The notes beneath the pieces were generated by a model. It ran no database searches and was not told where the DNA came from. It was given only the letters and a program-made list of their open reading frames with translations. Positions 6,499 through 11,508 of a DNA stretch of 11,508 bases are shown here, piece after piece. The stretch spans positions 1 to 11,508 of the forward strand of contig JBPBPY010000149.1 in assembly GCA_050954505.1 (NCBI GenBank), in the 5' to 3' direction. Source of the stretch: JAQGMO01 sp050954505 (lineage in GTDB: Bacteria; Pseudomonadota; Gammaproteobacteria; Burkholderiales; Burkholderiaceae_D). The first letter of the stretch is position 1. Each line of letters opens with the position of its first letter. Made by a program: the position numbers and the translations under genes.

Positions 6499-7781
6499 CG
6501 CGCACAACACGACTGATCGTGATCCTTCTGGTGCTGGGTAGCCTGGGGCTGGGCGCGGGGCTGCTGCTGCACCGGCCGCCGGCCGGTGTCATGGGGGCCG
6601 CCAGCAGTACCGCCGGCAGCAACGGCAACGGCGGCAGCCTCGGCAATGGTGGCAGCCTCGGCAATGGTAGCAGCAGCGGCAACGTCGGCAGCCGTGGAAA
6701 CGGCACAGCCAACGCAGTCGCCACCACCAGTGGCGTTGCCAGCCGTGCCAGCCTGGCCGTGCAGACTGTGCTGCCGCTCCAGGCCAGCTGGCCCATGTTC
6801 CTGGTTGCCAATGGCGCACTGGCGGCCTGGCAGGAAGCCACCATCAGTGCCGAAATAGGTGGCCTGCGCATCATTGCCTTGCATGCCGATGTCGGCAGCC
6901 GCGTCAAACGCGGCCAGCTGCTGGCCGAACTCAATGCCGAGTCGATTCAGGCCGACCAGCGCAAGATCCAGGCCTCAGTGGCTGCAGCCAGTGCCCGGCT
7001 GCGCGAGGCCCAGGCCAATGTCACGCGCGGCAATGCCGTGCGCGACAGCGGTTCGCTGTCTGGCCAGCAGATCGAACAATATGAAATCGCTGCACAAACC
7101 GCCGCCGCCGATTTGCAGTCGGCGCAGGCCGACCTGGCCAGTGTCGGCATTCGCCTCAGGCAAACGCGCATCGTTGCCGTCGATGACGGCATCATCTCGT
7201 CGCGCAGTGCAACCCTGGGCACAGTGGTTGCCAGCGGGACCGAACTGTTTGTCCTGGTGCGCGACGAGCGCATCGAATGGCGCGCCGAAGTCGACGCAGC
7301 GCAACTGGCCCAACTGCAACGCGGCCAGCAGGTCAACATCGATCTGCCCGGCAGCGTGCACCTCGCAGGGCAAGTGCGCCAGCTCGCCCCGACGCTCGAT
7401 GCCAAGACCCGCATGGGGCTGGCGTACGTCGACCTGCCAAGGGATGCGCGCCTGCGTGCCGGCACATATGTGCGTGGCCAATTCATGCTGGGCCGGCATG
7501 CAGCCAGTGTGCTACCCGGCTCGGCGGTCACGCTGCGCGACGGGCGCAGCTATGTCTTCGAAGTCGATTTCCAGCGCAATGCCGTGATCCAGCGTGAAGT
7601 GGTAACCGGACGCAGCCAGGGTGACCAGATCGAAATCCTCAGTGGTCTCAAGCCAGGCACGGCAGTCGTGCGCAGCGGTGGTGGCTTCCTCAATGATGGC
7701 GACGCCGTTCGCGTGGTGCAGCAGCAGGGCGTTCCAGGCGCGGCGGCAGAGACATCGGCAAGCGTGCGGGAGCCAGCATGA
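6495..7781 (+). CDS. RND efflux periplasmic adaptor subunit (membrane fusion protein)
   Basis: A 428-residue adaptor joining the inner-membrane RND pump to the outer-membrane channel. An uncleaved N-terminal anchor or signal (residues 6-25) has no lipobox. Residues about 41-74 are a Gly/Asn/Ser linker. The lipoyl/barrel-sandwich half-motifs are at about 113-150 (EATISAEIGGLRIIALHADVGSRVKRGQLLAEL) and 222-256 (QTRIVAVDDGIISSRSATLGTVVASGTELFVLV). An alpha-hairpin lies between them (about 150-215), then a beta-barrel (about 258-335) and a membrane-proximal domain ending SGLKPGTAVVRSGGGFLNDGDAVRVV. GGAG at 6484-6487 gives a 7-nt spacer to ATG 6495. The gene overlaps both neighbours by ATGA. The Gly/Asn/Ser linker is unusual for this family and is repetitive at the DNA level. 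Domain borders are estimated by eye. Confidence 0.95.
   Translation: MTRTTRLIVILLVLGSLGLGAGLLLHRPPAGVMGAASSTAGSNGNGGSLGNGGSLGNGSSSGNVGSRGNGTANAVATTSGVASRASLAVQTVLPLQASWPMFLVANGALAAWQEATISAEIGGLRIIALHADVGSRVKRGQLLAELNAESIQADQRKIQASVAAASARLREAQANVTRGNAVRDSGSLSGQQIEQYEIAAQTAAADLQSAQADLASVGIRLRQTRIVAVDDGIISSRSATLGTVVASGTELFVLVRDERIEWRAEVDAAQLAQLQRGQQVNIDLPGSVHLAGQVRQLAPTLDAKTRMGLAYVDLPRDARLRAGTYVRGQFMLGRHAASVLPGSAVTLRDGRSYVFEVDFQRNAVIQREVVTGRSQGDQIEILSGLKPGTAVVRSGGGFLNDGDAVRVVQQQGVPGAAAETSASVREPA
6633..6668 (+). repeat. 18-bp perfect tandem duplication in the adaptor linker
   Basis: GGCAGCCTCGGCAATGGT occurs twice in direct succession (6633-6650, 6651-6668), encoding GSLGNG twice. Degenerate Gly/Asn/Ser units continue on both sides (about 6618-6704). 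Identity at the third codon positions points to recent duplication rather than selection on protein composition alone. Confidence 0.85.
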
Positions 7782-10700
7782 ATTTTTCCGCCTGGTCGGT
7801 ACGCAATCCGGTGCCGGCAGTCCTGCTGTTCGTGGTCTTGACGGTTGCCGGGGTGATGGGTTTCAAGAAGCTCGGCATCCAGAGCCTGCCCGACATGGAA
7901 CTGCCCACCATCAATGTCACCGCCATTCTCGAAGGCGCCGCACCCAGCCAGCTGGAAACCGAGGTCGCGCGCAAGCTCGAAGACCAGATTGCCACGCTGG
8001 CCGGACTGGAACACATCACCACCACCATTGTCGATGGCTCGGTATCGATTGCGGCCCAGTTCAAGCTGGAACAAAACACTGAAGAGGCGCTCAACCAGGT
8101 GCGCAACAGCATCGACAGCGTGCGCGCCGACCTGCCGCAGGCCATGCAGCCGCCGACGGTTTCCAAGCTCACCACCAGCGGTGCCGCCATTGTCACCTAC
8201 ACCGTGCAATCCGAGCGCATGGCCGAAGAAACGCTGTCTTGGTTTGTCGACAATGAAATTGCCAAGGCCATGCGCGCCACGGCGGGCGTGGGCGAAGTCA
8301 CCCGGGTAGGGGGCGTCACCCGTGAAGTGGCAGTCGAACTCGATGCGGCAAAACTCGATGGCCTCGGTGTAAGCCCCGCCACCATTTCCAGCCAGCTGCG
8401 CGCGGTGCAAAAAGACCAGTCCGGCGGCGAAGGCCGCCTGGTGGGCCAGAACCAGTCACTGCGAACGCTGGGCGCGGTCGGCAGCGTGGCCGAGATCGCC
8501 GCCCTGCCGATTCCATTGGGAGACGGCCGCCATGTGCGGCTTGACCAGGTGGCACAGGTCAGCGATACCCATGCCGAGCGCAGTTCCTACGCGCTGCTCG
8601 ATGGCAAACCGGTGATTGCCTTCCAGATTACCCGCACCAAGGGCGCCAGCGAAGTGGCAACACTGGCGCAGGTGGAAAAAACCATCGCGCGCCTGCAGGA
8701 AAAATATCCGCAGATGAAGTTTGCCCAGGCCTACAACCAGGTCAAGCCGATCGCCGACAATTACGAAGGCTCGATGCATTTGCTCTACGAAGGCGCCGTG
8801 CTGGCCGTCCTGGTGGTGTTCTGGTTCCTGCGCGACTGGCGTGCCACGCTGGTTTCTGCCGCCGCGCTTCCGCTGTCGATCATACCCACCTTTGCCGTCA
8901 TGTATGTGCTGGGGTTTTCCCTCAACACGCTCACGCTGCTGTCGCTGGCCCTGGTGATCGGCATTCTGGTCGATGACGCCATCGTCGAAGTGGAAAACAT
9001 CGTGCGCCATCTGCGCATGGGTAAAAGCGCCAAACAGGCCGCCATCGATGCAGCCGATGAAATCGGCCTGGCCGTGGTGGCCACCACGCTGACACTGGTT
9101 GCCGTGTTCCTGCCCACGGCGTTCATGAGCGGCATTGCCGGCCTGTTCTTTCGCCAGTTCGGCCTCACCGCGGCGGTGGCAGTCATGGCGTCGCTGCTGG
9201 TGGCGCGCCTGCTCACGCCGATGATGGCGGCCTATCTGCTCAAGGCCAACCAGCCCGAAGAACACGACGGCAAGCTCATGCTCCGTTATCTGGCCTGCGC
9301 ACGCTGGTGCCAGCAGCATCGCAAGACCACGACGGCGGCAGCGGTGGTTTTTTGCCTGGGCTCGTTTGCCCTCATTCCTCTCATGCCAACCGGTTTCGTG
9401 CCGGCCGGCGACCAGAGCCAGACGCAGGTGAATATCGAACTGGTGCCGGGCAGCCGGCTCGATGACACCCTGCGCATCACCAACCTGGCGCTGCAAGAGC
9501 TGGGTACGGTGAGCGACGTCCGGCATGTGTTTACCACGGTCGGCACGGCCAGCAGCGCCGGTGGTGGCGGCAGCATCGTGGTCAGCAGCGACGCCAGGAC
9601 GGCAAGCCTGACCCTGCAGCTGACACCGCGCACCGAGCGCAGCTACAAGCAGGCCGTCATCGAAGACCGCATCCGCCAGGCGCTGGCGGGTCTGCCCGGC
9701 GCGCGCGTGACGGTGGGGGGCGCCAACACGGGTGAACTGCTGCAGGTGGTGCTGGCCAGCGACAATCCCGATGCACTGGCTACTGCCAGCCGCGCTGTCG
9801 AGCGTGAACTGCGCAGTTTGTCCGGCATCGGTTCGGTGACTTCGGCGGCCAGCCTGCAACGCCCGGAAGTGCAGGTCACGCCCGACTTTGCCCGTGCGGC
9901 CGACCTCGGTGTGACCAGCGAAGCACTGGCCGGTGCGCTGCGCATGGCAACCTATGGCGATTATTCTGCCGCCACCGGCAAGCTCAATCTGCCGCAGCGC
10001 CAGGTCAATGTGCGGGTACGGCTGGCCTCGGCGGTGCGCGAAGACCTCGATGCGATCGGCCAGATCCGGGTTGCCGGCGCTAATGGCACAGTGGCGTTGG
10101 CCAGCCTGGGCGAGATCAGGATGGGCAGCGGTCCAAGCCAGATCAACCGCCGCGACCGCCTGCGCCAGACCACCATCAAGGTCGAACTCAATGGCCGCAG
10201 CCTGGGCCAGGTGATTGCCGAAGCCAACCGGCTGCCCTCGCTCAAGGCGCTGCCGGCCGGCGTTGTCCAGGTCGCCGCCGGCGACGCGGAAATCATGGCG
10301 GAACTGTTAGCCAACTTCGGCCTGGCGATGGCCATTGGCGTGATGTGCATCTATGTCGTGCTGGTGCTGCTGTTCCACGACTTCCTGCAGCCGGTCACGA
10401 TTCTGGCGGCGCTGCCGCTGTCGGTGGGCGGCGCGCTGGTGGCGCTGCTGATCACCCACAACAGCCTGTCGATGCCCTCGGTGATCGGCCTGCTGATGCT
10501 CATGGGGGTGGTGACCAAGAACTCCATCCTGCTGGTGGAATATGCCGTCATGGCGCGGCGCGAACATGGCATGAACCGCTTCGATGCATTGATGGACGCC
10601 TGCCACAAGCGCGCCCGGCCGATTTTGATGACCACCATCGCCATGGGCGTGGGCATGCTGCCGATTGCCCTTGGTATAGGGGCCGACCCGAGCTTTCGTT

Positions 10701-10825
10701 CACCGATGGCCATCGGCGTCATTGGCGGCCTGTTGACTTCGACCTTGCTCAGCCTGCTGGTCATTCCGGTGGTATTCACCTATGTCGACGATGTCCTGGT
10801 GCGGATCAAATCGCTGTTTTTATAA
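7778..10825 (+). CDS. RND-family multidrug efflux permease (AcrB/MdtBC type)
   Basis: A proton-driven inner-membrane transporter of 1015 residues, the usual size for the HAE-1/AcrB superfamily. TM1 is at about 10-31. The first porter domain follows, then TM2-6 at about 330-480, TM7 near 517-535, the second porter domain, and TM8-12 from about 843 to 1010. The proton-relay acidic pair is present in TM4 as Asp399-Asp400 (GILVDDAIVEVENI), and the partner lysine in TM10 as Lys914 (TKNSILLVEYA), so it looks functional. The GILVDDAIVEVENI wording differs slightly from the common VDDAIVVVENV of AcrB. Substrates cannot be read from sequence. ATG 7778 has GGGAG at 7768-7772 and overlaps the adaptor stop. 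There is only one permease gene, so the pump is probably a homotrimer. Confidence 0.96.
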   Translation: MNFSAWSVRNPVPAVLLFVVLTVAGVMGFKKLGIQSLPDMELPTINVTAILEGAAPSQLETEVARKLEDQIATLAGLEHITTTIVDGSVSIAAQFKLEQNTEEALNQVRNSIDSVRADLPQAMQPPTVSKLTTSGAAIVTYTVQSERMAEETLSWFVDNEIAKAMRATAGVGEVTRVGGVTREVAVELDAAKLDGLGVSPATISSQLRAVQKDQSGGEGRLVGQNQSLRTLGAVGSVAEIAALPIPLGDGRHVRLDQVAQVSDTHAERSSYALLDGKPVIAFQITRTKGASEVATLAQVEKTIARLQEKYPQMKFAQAYNQVKPIADNYEGSMHLLYEGAVLAVLVVFWFLRDWRATLVSAAALPLSIIPTFAVMYVLGFSLNTLTLLSLALVIGILVDDAIVEVENIVRHLRMGKSAKQAAIDAADEIGLAVVATTLTLVAVFLPTAFMSGIAGLFFRQFGLTAAVAVMASLLVARLLTPMMAAYLLKANQPEEHDGKLMLRYLACARWCQQHRKTTTAAAVVFCLGSFALIPLMPTGFVPAGDQSQTQVNIELVPGSRLDDTLRITNLALQELGTVSDVRHVFTTVGTASSAGGGGSIVVSSDARTASLTLQLTPRTERSYKQAVIEDRIRQALAGLPGARVTVGGANTGELLQVVLASDNPDALATASRAVERELRSLSGIGSVTSAASLQRPEVQVTPDFARAADLGVTSEALAGALRMATYGDYSAATGKLNLPQRQVNVRVRLASAVREDLDAIGQIRVAGANGTVALASLGEIRMGSGPSQINRRDRLRQTTIKVELNGRSLGQVIAEANRLPSLKALPAGVVQVAAGDAEIMAELLANFGLAMAIGVMCIYVVLVLLFHDFLQPVTILAALPLSVGGALVALLITHNSLSMPSVIGLLMLMGVVTKNSILLVEYAVMARREHGMNRFDALMDACHKRARPILMTTIAMGVGMLPIALGIGADPSFRSPMAIGVIGGLLTSTLLSLLVIPVVFTYVDDVLVRIKSLFL

Positions 10826-10865
10826 AACATTTACGCACCGGGTTGAAGTCTTTATAAAATTTTTA
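10817..10865 (+). repeat. AT-rich direct repeat pair upstream of kdp (candidate KdpE-binding region)
   Basis: TTTTTATAAAACATTTA (10817-10833) and TCTTTATAAAATTTTTA (10849-10865) match at 14 of 17 positions and are spaced exactly 32 bp, about three helical turns. The first copy overlaps the stop of the RND gene. They form an AT-rich island in GC-rich surroundings. KdpE sites in enteric kdp promoters are T-rich in a similar way, as I recall, so KdpE binding is plausible but inferred. Confidence 0.4.
10830..10858 (+). promoter_or_regulatory. Candidate sigma70 promoter of the kdp operon
   Basis: TTTACG (10830-10835), a 17-nt spacer and TATAAA (10853-10858). Both boxes coincide with the AT-rich repeat copies. 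Transcription starting near 10865 would give a leader of about 54 nt before the first ORF, which just contains the hairpin at 10868-10922. The -35 is poor, as expected for an activator-dependent promoter. Confidence 0.4.
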
Positions 10866-10867
10866 GG

Positions 10868-10922
10868 CCATTCCCGCTAACCTGATTCTCGTTGAAACAA
10901 ACCTTGACGAGGATGGGAATGG
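10868..10922 (+). promoter_or_regulatory. kdp leader hairpin covering the first Shine-Dalgarno and start codon
   Basis: CCATTCCC (10868-10875) pairs perfectly with GGGAATGG (10915-10922). Stacked on it, ATTCTCGT (10885-10892) pairs with ACGAGGAT (10907-10914) with one G-U. This makes 16 pairs in total, with a 9-nt one-sided bulge and a 14-nt loop. The 3' arm contains the GAGGA ribosome-binding site (10909-10913) and the ATG (10919-10921) of the first small ORF. No T-run follows, so it is not a terminator. Confidence 0.5.
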
Positions 10923-11011
10923 ACATAGTCTTTATTGGTGCCGCGGTCGCAGCAAGCCTGTCGATCTGGGCCATGATCGTTGGTTGCGCCAGGCTGGGAG
11001 TCAGATCATGA
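10919..11011 (+). CDS. Small (30 aa) predicted membrane protein ahead of kdpF
   Basis: The ORF reads MDIVFIGAAVAASLSIWAMI, then VGCARLGVRS: one hydrophobic helix (residues about 3-22) with a basic tail, so probably an inner-membrane single-span protein with the C-terminus inside. GAGGA (10909-10913) is 5 nt before ATG 10919; an in-frame ATG at 10913 is too close to it. The stop TGA overlaps the kdpF start as ATGA, the same coupling style used in the other operon here. I believe similar short ORFs precede kdpF in other beta- and gammaproteobacteria, but this is from memory and unverified. A role as an accessory Kdp subunit or as a leader peptide for translational coupling are both possible. 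Confidence 0.6.
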   Translation: MDIVFIGAAVAASLSIWAMIVGCARLGVRS

Positions 11012-11097
11012 ATCCCTTTTATCTGCTTGGCGCCGTGGCGGCTGCTGCCTTGCTGGTGTATCTGCTGGCAGCCTTGCTCAATGCGGAGAATCTGTGA
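11008..11097 (+). CDS. kdpF: Potassium-transporting ATPase subunit KdpF
   Basis: A 29-residue single-span membrane peptide, MNPFYLLGAVAAAALLVYLL followed by AALLNAENL. It fits KdpF in length, in the LLVYLLAALL core and in position directly before kdpA. In the KdpFABC complex KdpF sits in the membrane and stabilises the assembly. GGGAG (10996-11000) is 7 nt before ATG 11008. The stop overlaps the kdpA start (TGATG), so translation is probably coupled. It is too short for ordinary gene callers and is easily missed. Confidence 0.88.
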   Translation: MNPFYLLGAVAAAALLVYLLAALLNAENL

Positions 11098-11508
11098 TGA
11101 CCATGCAATCCTGTGTATTGCTGGTTGTCTTCCTGGCGGTTTTACTGGCCATGGCATATCCCCTGGGTTTGCTGCTGGCTCGCGTTGGCAGCGCTGGCAC
11201 GGTCAACAGCGACGGCGCCATCGACTGCGCTGGCAGCCGCGGCAAGCTGCCCGGCCTGGGCTGGCTTCACCGCATTGAACAGCTGCTGTACCGTGCCCTC
11301 GGCCCCGCCGCCGGCCAAGGCCAGTCATGGAAAGCCTATGCCCTGTCACTGCTGGCGTTCAACACGCTGGGCGTGCTGGTGGTGTATGCCCTGCAGCGCG
11401 TGCAGTCTTTCCTGCCCCTGAACCCCCAGGGCTTTTCCGGCATCAGCGCCGATTCGTCGTTCAACACCGCCATCAGCTTTGTCTCCAACACCAACTGGCA
11501 GGGCTATG
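11097..11508 (+). CDS. kdpA: Potassium-transporting ATPase subunit KdpA (5' part, runs off the window)
   Basis: The N-terminal 137 residues of the potassium channel-like subunit of the KdpFABC P-type ATPase; full KdpA is usually about 550-600 residues. Visible hallmarks are TM1 (residues about 5-27), WKAYALSLLAFNTLGVLVVYALQRVQ, LPLNPQGF, and the region leading into the first selectivity loop, SADSSFNTAISFVSNTNWQGY, where the window ends. ATG 11097 has GGAG (11085-11088) with an 8-nt spacer; ATG 11103 is an alternative that removes two residues. kdpB and kdpC are expected downstream but lie outside the window. Confidence 0.96.
   Translation, partial: MTMQSCVLLVVFLAVLLAMAYPLGLLLARVGSAGTVNSDGAIDCAGSRGKLPGLGWLHRIEQLLYRALGPAAGQGQSWKAYALSLLAFNTLGVLVVYALQRVQSFLPLNPQGFSGISADSSFNTAISFVSNTNWQGY

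Noticed and set aside
8456..9859. Long open frame on the - strand inside the RND permease (467 codons)
   Set aside because: Its composition is dominated by His/Gln/Arg/Gly, as expected for the antisense of Ala/Val/Leu codons, and it overlaps a fully convincing permease.
10826..10918. Intrinsic terminator between the RND permease and kdp
   Set aside because: No GC-rich stem followed by T-run is present. The AT-rich palindromic TTTATAAA elements are not GC stems, and the 10868-10922 hairpin overlaps the next start codon and lacks a T-tract.
1..11508. CRISPR arrays, tRNA/rRNA genes, insertion sequences, integrase attachment sites, defence cassette
   Set aside because: I looked for regularly spaced repeats, cloverleaf-like segments, transposase or integrase motifs and terminal inverted repeats and saw none. 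The tandem repeats present are short coding repeats within genes.

Overview
The window looks like a stretch of a betaproteobacterial chromosome, most likely an Oxalobacteraceae-type genome (Massilia/Janthinobacterium/Herbaspirillum relatives). I infer this from the moderately high GC, the style of the lipoprotein-RND efflux cassette and the kdp operon layout; no rRNA or marker gene confirms it. I see no tRNA, rRNA, CRISPR array, IS element or phage gene.

Layout. (1) Nt 1-2976 is the 3' part of a very large, unrecognised gene on the + strand. Its frame is open to the left edge, so its true start is outside the window. It has low-complexity segments near its C-terminus and lower GC than the genes to its right. 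(2) Nt 2977-3243 is a non-coding gap with a strong 10-bp hairpin. (3) Nt 3244-4166 holds two small + strand genes: an O6-alkylguanine-DNA alkyltransferase (ogt-like) and an ArsC/YfgD-family thioredoxin-fold protein that keeps all the ArsC key residues. (4) Nt 4202-10825 is a multidrug-efflux locus. A TetR/AcrR repressor on the - strand is divergent from a three-gene operon: outer-membrane lipoprotein factor, periplasmic adaptor and RND permease. The three genes are joined by two ATGA stop/start overlaps. Repressor and operon share a compact, almost perfectly concentric promoter-operator region (4824-4906). (5) From about 10817 to the right edge is the start of a kdp high-affinity potassium-uptake operon: an unnamed 30-residue membrane ORF, kdpF (29 aa) and the 5' part of kdpA, again with overlapping stop/start codons.

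How the genes work together. The TetR protein probably represses both itself and the tripartite pump by binding two inverted copies of one 23-bp operator, each placed next to a -10 box. The kdp operon probably responds to potassium limitation through KdpD/KdpE, whose genes are not in this window. Its leader holds an AT-rich repeat pair and a hairpin that could mask the first ribosome-binding site.

No clearly new multi-gene system is visible. The most interesting items are the concentric efflux operator, the kdp leader hairpin, the tiny ORF ahead of kdpF and the unrecognised large protein.
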